Source of the DNA: Byssothecium circinans
Lineage: Eukaryota > Ascomycota > Dothideomycetes > Pleosporales > Massarinaceae
DNA length: 29,248 bases
Direction: 5' to 3'
Assembly (NCBI GenBank): GCA_010015675.1
Contig: ML977076.1
Location: 1-29,248 of the forward strand
Position numbers and translations under genes: made by a program. The notes under the pieces were generated by a model, which was not told where the DNA came from, made no database searches, and worked only from the letters and a program-made list of their open reading frames with translations. Below, piece by piece: positions 19,441 through 29,248 of the stretch; within the stretch, counting starts at the first letter, position 1; each line of letters begins with the position of its first letter.

Positions 19441-20275
19441 CTAGTAATATCTACTATATTACTACTAAAAGTAATTAATTTGCTACTAAATTTTATTCCT
19501 CTTGCTGTGCTTTCTTCTCTATAGTTGCAAAGTTGCTTTTGCTAATAAGATAAGAGTGATTATAGTAAGAATACTTTGTCTCTAGCTCCTAGCTATACTA
19601 GTCTACAATAAACTAACTACTAAGAATATTAGCAATAATGCTACTAATTATAGGAAGGTCTTTAGCGTAGTTAAAAGACCCCCTAGCAGTATAAACAAGA
19701 TTCTAAAACTAAGAGTGCCTAGCAATAATAAGATCTTAGGTTTTAGTAATACTATCTTTAAAAGAGCCTTAGTTTATAATACGCTCTTAATTAACTAAGA
19801 TTTACTAACTAAAAAAATGTAATAAAGGTGATGCGTACTCTTTAGAGAGTAGGTAAAAACTTTCTAGCCTATCTAATTACCTTATATATGTAGTTCTTTG
19901 CAAGAGCACTCTTAGACAGGTCTTTAACACATAATATAGTAGAGCTATGCAGGCTAGTAAAAGGATGTATCTACGTGATTTTACTAATAGAGCCTTTAGC
20001 TAGAGGAAGAAACTTAGCTTAGAATAAATTTATTAGCTAGCAGAAAAAAATTTAATAAGTTAGCTAAGAAATACTAACTTTTCCTGCTATAAGAGACTAT
20101 TAGTTTGTTCCTAAAAAACTTAGCTTACTTTTTATCTAGCTAGATAGCATATAAGAATAACCTAGTTGCTATAGGGGTTCTTTTATTTAGTAAAAGAGAA
20201 ATATTAGATGCTATAAGGACTTAAGCAAGCTATAGACTAATAGCTAAAATAATCTACATAGTAATCTACGCAGTT
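19441..20275. other. AT-rich degraded stretch, nothing definite
   Basis: A minus-strand reading around 19990-19850 gives a short protein-like run (LHSSTILCVKDLSKSALAKN) that does not extend. No repeats, termini or motifs are recognised. Confidence 0.35.
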
Positions 20276-20733
20276 ACTACTTTAATCCTCTCTCTATTCT
20301 TAAGTATAAGTGCTGTAGTATAAGCTTTATCTTTAATAATAGTTGTAACTCTACTTTTATAGAAAGTCTTACTACTATTTTTACATGCTTTCTTAGCTTA
20401 CTCTCTTGCATTAGATATGCATGTTTCCTAGTCAACAATAGTATTATCTAAAGCTAAAATGTAAGTTAGTAATTCTAGAGCTATTATTGTTTTAAAAGTA
20501 TTCTATATTAGCGTGCTATTGCCTAGTTGTTACCTTTGCAAACTAAGCTCCTTATAAGCCTTGTTAATCTTTTAAAGTGTAGCAATATTATCTTGTTTAT
20601 AAATTACTATATAGCTAATACTGCTTTAGAGCTTAGAAAAGCTATTGCTGTTTTACTACCTCTAAGTTTTAATTGCTTCTATTATCTGCTTTAAGTTGTT
20701 ATAATTAACATAAACTATCTTTAAGATATTATC
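20276..20733 (-). pseudogene. Unrecognised degraded frame, helical and charged (about 150 codons)
   Basis: The minus frame from 20733 reads DNILKIVYVNYNNLKQIIEA, then SSISYIVIYKQDNIA, KINKAYKELSLQR and SKTFYKSRVTTIIKDKAY. Breaks are TAA or TAG only. The spacing of hydrophobic and charged residues suggests a helical or coiled-coil protein. No family is recognised. It is in the opposite direction to the frames at 17.1-19.4 kb. Confidence 0.38.
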
Positions 20734-21314
20734 GCTAGGAGCAAGGCGCAAAGGCTAAAAAATTATTAATAACTATGCAGTAAGCTATCTCTAAATAATA
20801 TAGTTAGCTATTAAGAGACTAAATACACTAGTGCTAATAATAATAACTCTATCTATATTGTAATTAGGCAAAGAGTTTGTTGTATAAAAGGGATAGTTTT
20901 TAAGAATTTAATATAAAATTCTCTTAAGTCTACGCAAGATTATTAGTAATATAACTACTTATTCTTAAATTAGCTAACCTTAGGTTATTCCTAATAACGC
21001 TTTCTACTTGCTAACTATACTATACTAGATTAGTTTGTAGACAATCTATGCATAAGCTAATCTAGAATAGTAGTAAATTCCTAATATAGTTGTTTTACAC
21101 CTATCCTAATAAATTAGATAGGGCTAAAACTAGCTGCAAGGAAAGTAAAGAGGTTAATATAGCTATATAGATCTATGCATGTTTGTAGTAGCATTATACT
21201 ATAAAAATAGCTATAAGTAGTAAATATATTAAAAAGGCTAGCATAAACGCTACAGGGGTTTACGTTAAGAAGCTTCTAAGAAGAAAGAAATAGTTAGCTA
21301 TAATAGTCTAGTTT
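20734..21314. other. AT-rich flank left of copia-C
   Basis: No gene or repeat is recognised. It ends at the ATAGT target site of copia-C at 21315. Confidence 0.4.
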
Positions 21315-21319
21315 ATAGT
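21315..21319. repeat. Target-site duplication of copia-C (left, ATAGT)
   Basis: ATAGT lies immediately before the first LTR and again immediately after the second LTR at 28424-28428. A 5-bp direct repeat is the standard footprint of copia integrase and proves a single insertion event. Confidence 0.88.
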
Positions 21320-21477
21320 TATTAGACTAAATAGTACTGAATAGTTCCGCACTGTTTACCAGCCTCATCCGGCCTAGCCTCAGTCCTTTCTAATATAGTC
21401 CTGTCTCCTAAGTATCTTTGCTTGACATATAATTGATCCTTTTTCTCTCTATGCTCTCAGTGCTCTGCTGTCTAATA
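21320..21477 (+). repeat. Copia-C 5' LTR (158 bp)
   Basis: It starts TATTAGAC (TG mutated to TA) and ends GTCTAATA. It is the same length as 28266-28423 with no indels, and all differences are C/T or G/A. It contains GAATAGT motifs, the mutated form of the GAACAGT array in copia-D. Confidence 0.9.
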
Positions 21478-21490
21478 GTTATGAGCCTAG
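21478..21490 (+). promoter_or_regulatory. Copia-C primer-binding site
   Basis: GTTATGAGCCTAG follows the LTR directly. Ten bases are complementary to the initiator tRNA-Met anticodon loop, as in copia-A, and the next base is a C-to-T change. Confidence 0.68.
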
Positions 21491-21706
21491 TCTAGCTTTA
21501 TCTGCTTCATCTACTATCTAAACGTAAGCGGTCCCTATACCCACGCCTATATAGTCGCGTTAACTATTCCTAATAGTTCTAAACCGTGCTGTACACCTAC
21601 GTATACTATCGCACCCTTAATTATCCTAATCCGTAGCCTATATAAACCTAATCCTAATGGTTCCTAGATAGTTTATTACTGTTCTACACCGTTCAACACC
21701 GTCGTT
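21491..21706 (+). other. Copia-C leader
   Basis: This is the untranslated leader between the primer site and the gag start. It has repeated AATAGTTC and ACCGTTC-type short motifs and no coding signal. Confidence 0.6.
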
Positions 21707-24700
21707 ATGCCTCACGCTGCTTCATATATAGCTAGTGGTGTCGCTGCCTTAGACGTAGTGCTTACTAGTCCTAGAAATTAGGATGAGTAGTATAACGTCT
21801 TTAAAGGCAGAGCCATCTTAGCTAGAGTATGGAAGTATCTTAATCTAGAGGATAACAATAAGCCTGCCCTTAAACTACCTGCTAACTTTAGTACTTCTGC
21901 AACCACAGCTTTATAGATACTTTAGAAGGAAAAGAATAAGTGTTACCATATTAATTAATAAAAGGTTGACAGCCTTGCTAAGAAACTACTCTATATAGTT
22001 CACTCTTAAGTTACTGCTTAGCTTAATACCTTTCTAACTCTCTTAGAGAAGCTCTCTATCCTCTACACTAAATATAACCGTGAAATGGCACTCTATAAAC
22101 AAGATACACGCGCTAAGTATCAGGTAATTAAGAAGAAGACACCAGGGAAAGAAGGCTTTAAAGACTGGGCGCATAAGTTTTAACTTATTATTAGCAAGGC
22201 GAAGGAACTTAATCTCCTAGAAGTCAAAGCCTTTAATCCCTAGTATGACCTCTTAAACGTTTACGCCACGATCTATAATAACCTTGCTACTTCCCTCATC
22301 CTTAACCTTTAAAAGTAAGAACGTGAATATAAGGAAAGATAGAAAGCTCTTATATCTATAACTATTATAGTTCCTACTACTATTAACGCGGCTAGTAAAG
22401 AGATTACTCTATAACGTGAGGTAACTATACTACCTGATTAGCTTCTAATTCTAGACAGCTGTACACTTAAGTACCTAGTTTCTAAATTTATTAATTCAGC
22501 AGCTGTGGTATCTGTACGTACCTTAGGACGCACCTAGCACACTACCTTTCCAACAACCTTTAATAGTGAAGGATCCCTATATAATAGAAATGATTTAGTT
22601 CCCCCTAATCCTTATGTGCGGTCTAAATCCCGCAAAAGAACTAACTTAAAAGTAGATAAGGATGAAGATGTTTCTAGCTAAACTAAGAGACTATACTAAG
22701 GCAAGCCCTATCCCTATAGTAATGGTGAGTCTTATAGTAGCTACTAAAGAAACTATCCTTACATTATTCTAACTAACCGTCCTAAGGGCTTTAAAGTTAA
22801 TAAAGTGTGTTAATCTAATCTCCGCCTGTAGCTATAAGAAGGAAAAACTAACTAACAGAATAAACAGAAGGACATCCTTAATAATATCTAGAGAAAAGCC
22901 TATAAAAACTCTGCTTTCTAAGCCTAGGTATCCTAAAGCTAATTAGATTAATCCTATCTTAATGCTAGAGACTAAGCTTTAGACACTGAAGGGCGCCTAA
23001 TAGGGCTAGTCACTACTAGCTATACTGCTCTTAGAATTACCTAGAAGGATCCTCCCTTCTTACTAGCTTACTCCTAGACTCTTAATTGTGGCTCTAATAT
23101 GCACGTCTGCAATAACCCGCTTGAATTTATATAGGAACGTCCTGCCTATAATAAGTTTATTAGTAGTGGAGACAGTACATTACCTATAGTTACTTAGGGA
23201 AAGTATGAAGTTATCCTATTAACCCTATCTAGCCCTTAGCCCTTTATCCTACTAAACGTTGCGTTCATCCTAAACTTTATTACATTACTAGTTTCCCTTT
23301 CCTAGCTTAGAGGTAGTAGTATTCACTTTAACTCTAGACGCTTAGTACTATATAGGTTAGACTAAAAGTCTAATCTAATATAGTGCAAAGTAATCTAGAA
23401 TAGAGGCTATTATCTCCTAGTTGCTTAGAAATCTCTAGTTACTGATTCCTTAGGAATAGTTTAGCATAGTTAAGAACTATTCTTAATAGATTAGAACTAT
23501 TCTATCCTAACACTTCTATCTTAAACTCTACTAGTGGCTCAGCACTACGCCATGACTACCTATTAGCGCCTGCGCAAGTCTATAGCTCTGCGTAAACCCT
23601 AAGTTCTTACTGGCCTTAAAGCTTATATCCTTCTTAGGCATCTAGGTCTAGAACTACTAGAATACCTTACTATAGCTTCTACTAGTATTCAGATTACTTC
23701 TCCTCCCCTAGCTATGAAGGACTGTCCCTAATGCAGTGCTAACAAAGCAATAGAGCAAGTATCCTAGAGAAGTAAATATGAGTAACCTCTACTTAAGCCT
23801 TTTAACTCCATTGCTATTAATATTATTAAGCTAGACGTTAACACCTTTATAGAGGAATGCTATGTGTTTCATGCATATGATCTCTTCTCTAAGTTTAACT
23901 TTATTTTTATTATTAAGAAACGGTGGCAAGATTACCTTCTGAAAGCTTTTTAAGGTCTTAATACCCTTATTAAGCGCTAGTTTAATACGGCACCATAATG
24001 TCTCTATCTTAATAGTGAACAGGGATATAGCTTTTAAGCTTTAGATAACTCCTTAGTATCCTACGCAGTATTAGAGGGAATACAACTACAGCTTTAGTTA
24101 CCTAATACTCTAGCTTAGTTAGGCCACGCCAAACGCTTAGGTAAGTCTCTTATCAAACGTACCTATTTACTTAGAACTACTTTAGGTCTTTCTCTTCACC
24201 TTATTAGAGAGATGTACTTATATACTAGGTATGTACTTAATCAGACACTAGGTAAAGCTCTTAATTAGAAAACTCCTTTTATAGTTGCATATTAATGGCT
24301 CCCTTCTCTCTCCTATCTCTATATGTATGGTTGCCATGTGTACGCTCTCTACAAGCATATTAAGCGTAAAGATAAGCTCTCCCCTTAAGCACTTATTAGC
24401 TACCTCATTAGTGTTGACTCTAGAAATATCTATCAAGTATAACTACCTAGAGCAAACTCATTTAGCTATTAAGGCAAGGTCATTCATACGCGTGACGTTA
24501 CATTTAATGAATTGTTCTTCTACAGCTCTCACGATAGTAAGATGCTAAGGGGAATAGCATTAAAAGACGTAGTATAGATGATTAAACTTAATAACCTAAT
24601 TAATCCTCTAAATAGTGACGCATCTTTAATCCCTAAAGAAGAAAGTAAACCTAAATTTAATAGTACTATAACTAATACCTAGTCTATCACTATTCTATTA

Positions 24701-26677
24701 ACTAAAGCAATCCTAGCTTTAGCTGCGTCCCGCACTTCTAATTAACCTAATCCTAATCCTTATCTAACTCTAGAGTCTATGGGCCCCCTATCTAGACTTA
24801 ATAGTTCTACTCTATTACGGAATAGTTCTCTACTATTACGTGATACTCTAGCTATATCTTTAAACATAATCCAGCTCCTAAACTAACGGAAGTATAAGTA
24901 CACTACTAATAAGCACCTATAAGTAGAGAATGTACTTAATTACTAAACTCACACTTATGTACTAGACGCACTTATAGCTTACTAGACTACACTTGTTTCT
25001 ACTTCTCTTACCTAGAAAGAGAGAATACATAAATCCTAACTTCTACCTCTACTACGCTTTTAGTCTAAGGTTACTAAACTACTAATCCATCTCTACTCTA
25101 GTTTCATAGTAGCCTATTAAGCTAAACTTAATACTATTGCACGTAAAGAAACCTTCTAAGAGATCTCCCTTAGTAATATTAACTCTACTTAGACCTAGAT
25201 CCTTCCACTTATGTAGGTATTTACATACAAGTTTAATAGTAACTAGTTAATTAAGTTTAAAGCACGTATCTATGTTAGAGGTAATCTCTAGACAACAGCT
25301 AAAGACACCTAAGCTATGACTCTTACTATCCAGATCTTCTAAGCACTTATAGCTATTACTGCTTATTTCAACCTTAAAATCTAATAATACAACGTTGTTA
25401 ATGCTTTTACTAACGCATTACTTCTAAAGCCTATATATACATGGCAACCTAAAGGCTTCTCTAATCCTAATTAAATATAGGAACTTTAACGCGCCCTCTA
25501 TAGCCTTAAAATATTACCACTTCTCTAGTATAATAACTTTACGGTAACCCTTTAAGCTCTTAGTTTCTATCTAATCCTTAACGCTAGCTACCTTTAGACT
25601 AATGATAAGGTTATTATCTTCTTCTACATTAATAATATTATTACCATAGTAAAACCTAGGTACTCTTCTACTCTTAACAATTTTAAAAAGAAGCTTATAC
25701 TATACTATAAGATTACTAACCTTAAAGACTGAAACTACTAAACGTTCTGCGGTGTTACTATGTATTAAAACCATGAAGATAGTAACCTCTAGCTCTTATA
25801 GAAGGTTTTCCTTAATACTATCTTTCATAAATATATAGCACTAAAGCCGTGGTCTAAGTGTCCTCCTACTCCTCTCCCTTCTAAAGCCCTAGTATCCTTA
25901 ATAGGCAATAAGAATCTATATAACGCAGAGTGTTATACTTAAATTGTTAGCTCTATTAGATATGCTGTAAGTGCTACTCGACTAGACGTCTCTAAAGCTT
26001 ACTTAAAGCTAGCTAAGTTCCTTACTAATCCTTCTAATTATTACCTTGCTACAGCTTACTAATGCCTTACCTATCTCTTCTATACGTAAGACAAATTAAT
26101 CTATTACTCCATAAATAATGACACTGCAGTTAACTAGTTCATAGATTAGGAAGAAGTTAATTTCTTCCTAGCCACTAATGCGTCTTATGCTAATTATAAG
26201 GAAACTCGTAGGTCTACATAAGGCTAGGTCTTTATGTTCTTTAGCGGACTAATTAATTGGAACTCTACTCTCTAACGCTGCGTTACAAAGTCAACCACTG
26301 AAGCTGAGCTCATTGCGGCCTCATCTAGAGCAACCTAGCTGATTTGGTGGTGGCGCCTTCTTAAAGACCTAGGTCTACACTTCTAACACGAGCAAATCCT
26401 GCTTTGTAACAATTAGCAAACGTTAAGCCTTCTTACTAAAGAAGTACCCTAGCTTAAGATAACCCTCCGCCATGTTAATATCCATCATTACTAGCTCTAT
26501 TAAGCAACGTAAGATAGTGTAATCCATCTACTCTATATGGAAACTAAAGCATAACTAGCTAATAGCTTTATAAAGCTACTTACCTGTTAAAAGTATAATG
26601 ACTAGGTAAAAGGCCTTAACCTATCTAACGTCCTATTATATATCTAAGAACTAGTCTTATCTTAACCTTCCTAATAA
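21707..26677 (+). pseudogene. gag-pol: Copia-C Gag-Pol polyprotein pseudogene (about 1650 codons, frame fully preserved)
   Basis: ATG at 21707 opens MPHAASYIASGVAALDVVL. The Gag block N.DE.YNVFKGRAI...VWKYLNLE matches copia-A Gag. The protease site is LNCGSNMHVC at residue 460 (Asp to Asn). The integrase has a CPQC-type pair near residue 673 (second Cys retained) and IAINII at 705 (first DDE acid now Asn), followed by VFHAYDLFSKFNF. RT runs from KARIYVRGN near 25265 to FFYINNII at residues 1306-1313, where copia RT has YVDD and both Asp are now Asn. RNase H reads TNASYA at residue 1491 (Asp to Asn) and retains STTEAELIA. All these points are in phase with the ATG, so about 5 kb carries no net indel. 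Stops are TAA or TAG at Gln and Trp positions. The frame closes at 26645-26677. Confidence 0.92.
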
Positions 26678-28254
26678 CCTATTACTTCCTAGAATAGTTC
26701 CTAACTATTCTAAATATGGTTGCTGTTTACAATCCTAATAGTTCCTATATAGTTTGTTACTATTAACTAGTCTAGTTTAGTCCGTATGCAGTTAATCTAC
26801 TATGGGCTTCCTTTTATTCTAGTCTAGCTTATAGCCACCTCTCTCTTTTCCGCTAGGTTTATATGGCTGTTAGCAACTAAGCTATTCTCCTTATTTCCGC
26901 TATATCTATATAGCTGGTAGCAAATGGTGTAGCTTAGAAAGTCCTCTTAAATAGAATATATTAGTTCAACTTCTAGTAAAGACGTTCCTTAAAGTACTAG
27001 TGTGTGTAAACTAACTTCATAATAGGTTAGACTAGCTATCTAACCCCGTAATAACTAATTAGAGTTACTATATTATAAGGTAAACGCTAAGTCTACTATC
27101 TAGTTACAGTAACCTAAAGTCTGCCATCTAGTTATAGCACCCTTATTAGAAGAAGTCTCTATAGCACACTACTAGTAGACTCTCTTCCTAATCTAATATA
27201 GTTAACCTACTATAGATCCTTTGAAGTTTCAATGCAGTGCCCTAGCTGTAGCTAGACTTCCGCAGTTTTAATCCAATCTAATACAGTTAACCCACTATAG
27301 ATCCTCTGAAGTTTCAATGCAGCGCCCTAGCTATAGCTAGACTTCCGCAGTTTTAATCTAATCTGATACAGTTAACCCACTATGGATCCTCTGAAGTTTC
27401 AATGTAGCGTCCTAGCTATAGCTAGACTTCCGCAGTTCCTTTTAGTCTATATACAGTTAACCTACTATAGACTCCCTAATCTAATCCTGATCCTTAGTTT
27501 TAAACTAGCTACAATAGTTCTATACCATTAGTGACAGTAATTAACCATCTATTCTTGACATAATAGTTCCTAACCGCTCTAAGATGGTTGCTATTCATAT
27601 CCTAATTAATCTGATTACCCTCTAGATGATAGTTCTCTACTATTCTTAAATAGTTCCTGTCTATCTACTATCTAATTACATGATTAATCTAGGCTATCTT
27701 ACTATCCTTATACGGTTCTCCACTATCTCTAAATAGTTTATTCTAGACATTCTAATCTTACTGTACTTATATAGTTCCTTATAGTTCATTACTGTCTAAG
27801 AACTATCCTATATCACTTTAGTGTTAAGTAAGTAATCTAAACTAAGTACTAAGAGCATTCTTACTACACAATAGTATAAGCTTTGCACCTAAGGCTTCTA
27901 AAGCTTAGGGGGTAGAGCTCGTAGTACCGTTCTAAATAGTTCTAAACTATTCCTATTTCTATCCTCCTATATTAGATACATCTTATCATTTTCCCATTCT
28001 AGGTTTAAGGTGATTGCTGAGTCCTCTCTATTTAGTCCACTTACTGCGCAGCTACATAAGAACCTGCTAGCCTTTAGAGATTCCTTCTTTCACCACTTTC
28101 CTACTAGGTTTAGTATTTTACTAGAGTTATCTTATATCTATATCCTACTTCTTTCTCTTCCTATCTCACTCTCCTTAACATGCTAAGGGGGTAGGGAGTG
28201 TCCTATACTAACAGTTCTTAACTATTCTTTCATCTCACCAGCCATCTAGCTAAG
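26678..28254 (+). other. Copia-C 3' noncoding region
   Basis: About 1.6 kb lies between the pol end and the polypurine tract, unusually long for a copia element. It carries many AATAGTTC and GAACTATTC motifs, an 85-bp tandem array and two extra PPT-like G tracts. No additional gene was recognised. Confidence 0.6.
27188..27475 (+). repeat. 85-bp tandem repeat, three full copies plus a partial
   Basis: Copies start at 27188, 27273 and 27358, exactly 85 bp apart. A partial fourth copy (TACAGTTAACCTACTATAG) follows near 27450. Each unit contains CAGTTAACCCACTATAGATC, GAAGTTTCAATGCAG and the palindrome-like CTAGCTATAGCTAG, then ACTTCCGCAGTT. The copies differ by transitions only and are less RIPed than their surroundings, as expected for units too short to trigger RIP efficiently. 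Confidence 0.9.
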
Positions 28255-28265
28255 CTGAGGGGGTG
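28255..28265 (+). promoter_or_regulatory. Copia-C polypurine tract
   Basis: GAGGGGGTG abuts the 3' LTR start at 28266, the expected plus-strand priming site. Similar GCTAAGGGGGTAGG and GCTTAGGGGGTAG motifs occur upstream at 28182 and 27903. Confidence 0.7.
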
Positions 28266-28423
28266 TGTTAGACTGAATAGTACTAAATAGTTCCGTACTA
28301 TTCACTAGCCTCATCCGGCCTAGCCTTAGTCCTTTCTGATATAGTCCTGTCTCCTAAGCATCTTTGCTTAATACATAATTAATCCTTTTTCTCCCCATGC
28401 TCTTAGTGCTCTGCTGTCTAACA
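28266..28423 (+). repeat. Copia-C 3' LTR (158 bp)
   Basis: It starts TGTTAGAC and ends GTCTAACA, retaining TG...CA ends that the 5' LTR has lost. It is followed by the ATAGT target duplication. Confidence 0.9.
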
Positions 28424-28428
28424 ATAGT
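28424..28428. repeat. Target-site duplication of copia-C (right, ATAGT)
   Basis: It is identical to 21315-21319. Confidence 0.88.
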
Positions 28429-29126
28429 TATCTAAGTCTAAACTAATATTAAGAATTAGTTAATTAGTCTATAAGCTTCTTTACACCTATAGGCATCTCT
28501 ATAATAAAAGAAATACTACTCTTGCTTCTAAAGCTATACTTAGTAGTACTAAAGGGGCGTAGATAAAAGGAGTAAGAAAGCATAGGCGTAAGTAAGGGAT
28601 ATAAGAAAACAAGTATAAAGGTTCCTAATTAACGTTTACTATTAAGATAGTTTCTACATTTTTTCTTATTTAAATTGCTTCTTTATTAGTATTGCTTGCT
28701 TGTTACGCTTCTTTGTAACTATATTAAGCTTGTTATTTCTTATCTTCTTAAGGATTTTTTATTATTATTAATGTCTTTCTTTAGTAGTAGCTCTTACTAT
28801 TAGTTAGAAGAATCTCTCTATAGCAACTACTATTTACTATACTAAGGCAGCTTAAAGCTTTTACCTACCCTTATACGCTGCAATAACACTAAGGTAAGAG
28901 CAAAAAATGCTAATTTCTAGATAGCATATTTACTATATTACTAGTAGAGTATACTTCTTATCTTTTGCTACCCTCTAATATATCTTATTATTCTTAATAT
29001 CTGTACGCATCTTTTTTAGTAGTAGCGTAGCCTTTAAAGGTTAAGTCTACTCTAATAGGGATTACTTACTATATAAATCTACTAAGGTAAGAATAAGTAG
29101 TGCCTATTTCTAAATATTATGCTTAT
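28429..29126. other. AT-rich spacer between copia-C and copia-D
   Basis: No gene or element ends are recognised. A diverged direct repeat of about 40 bp built on CTAAGGTAAGA...ATTTCTA occurs near 28890 and 29079. 29122-29126 (CTTAT) is the expected target duplication of copia-D. Confidence 0.4.
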
Positions 29127-29248
29127 TGTTGGACTGAACAGTACCGAACAGTTCCGCACTGTTCACCAGCCTCATCCGGCCTAGCCTCGGTCCTTTCCGA
29201 TATAGTCCTGTCTCCTGAGCATCTTCGCTCGACACACAATTCATCCTT
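29127..29248 (+). mobile_element. Copia-D LTR, 5' part, not RIP-mutated (continues off right edge)
   Basis: It begins TGTTGGACTGAACAG and aligns without gaps to the first 122 bases of both copia-C LTRs, which carry C-to-T and G-to-A versions of it. It keeps intact CpG and TpG sites such as TCTTCGCTCGACACAC. Whether it is a full element or a solo LTR cannot be told. Confidence 0.85.

Larger units (their letters stand above)
21320..28423 (+). mobile_element. Complete RIP-degraded Ty1/copia element copia-C (7104 bp)
   Basis: It has two 158-bp LTRs, a primer-binding site, a gag-pol frame with order Gag, protease, integrase, RT, RNase H (copia order), a 1.6-kb 3' noncoding part with tandem repeats, a polypurine tract, and an intact ATAGT target duplication. 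The LTRs differ from one another only by transitions. The copia-D LTR at 29127 is the unmutated form of the same LTR family. Confidence 0.92.

Noticed and set aside
9805..21314. Helitron, Starship captain or telomere-linked helicase as the identity of the block
   Set aside because: No Rep/helicase, tyrosine-recombinase or Walker-type motif could be read on either strand, so no such label is given. It stays an open hypothesis.
24248..24436. 62-codon minus-strand open frame
   Set aside because: It is antisense to the integrase part of copia-C pol.
24285..24548. 87-codon plus-strand open frame
   Set aside because: It is out of phase with the gag-pol frame that carries the protease, integrase, RT and RNase H motifs. 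It is an alternative-frame shadow inside the integrase region.
1..29248. CRISPR arrays, bacterial operons, rRNA or tRNA genes
   Set aside because: The sequence is fungal transposon DNA. The spaced repeats seen are minisatellites or TIR units without spacers of array type, and no tRNA or rRNA folds were recognised. The tRNA-Met match at 543-553 is only a primer site.

Overview
The window reads as a transposon-packed, AT-rich block of a filamentous ascomycete (Pezizomycotina) genome that has been through repeat-induced point mutation (RIP). Most of it is depleted in CpA, TpG and CpG and dense in TA. Degraded reading frames are broken almost only by TAA and TAG in place of Gln and Trp codons, and catalytic Asp codons are turned into Asn. 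No complete intact gene is present. The only unbroken coding frame with a recognisable product is a 5' gag fragment of a young copia element that runs off the left edge. The species cannot be named from this sequence.

Layout. 1-710: 5' end of an unmutated Ty1/copia element (copia-A, minus strand; gag start, leader, PBS, LTR). 711-7442: a RIP-degraded Ty3/gypsy chromovirus on the minus strand (gag, protease, RT, RNase H, integrase, chromodomain, PPT, two LTRs). Its 3' LTR is cut at 711 by copia-A. 7443-8471: 5' end of an older, heavily mutated copy of the copia-A family (copia-B), itself interrupted by the gypsy element. 8472-8656: an 18-bp minisatellite. 8717-9804: a 1.09-kb non-autonomous TA-flanked TIR element containing a smaller nested TIR element (9022-9447). 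9805-21314: a degraded segment of about 11 kb holding a recognisable protein-kinase pseudogene and several unrecognised protein-like frames on both strands, interrupted by a complete RIPed pogo/Fot1-like transposon (12860-14712). 21315-28428: a structurally complete RIPed copia element (copia-C) with two 158-bp LTRs, a 5-bp ATAGT target duplication, a frame-preserved gag-pol of about 1650 codons and an 85-bp tandem repeat. 28424-29126: AT-rich spacer. 29127-29248: start of another, unmutated copia LTR (copia-D).

History. The left side is best explained as three nested insertions: copia-B first, gypsy into its gag, and copia-A into the gypsy LTR. The older layers are saturated with C-to-T and G-to-A changes, while copia-A and the visible part of copia-D are not. 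RIP therefore acted before the last insertions and has not touched them. The most unusual part is the kinase-bearing block at 9.8-21.3 kb. It is a multi-gene, RIP-hit segment that is not a standard transposon and could be the remains of a large cargo-carrying element or a duplicated chromosomal segment.
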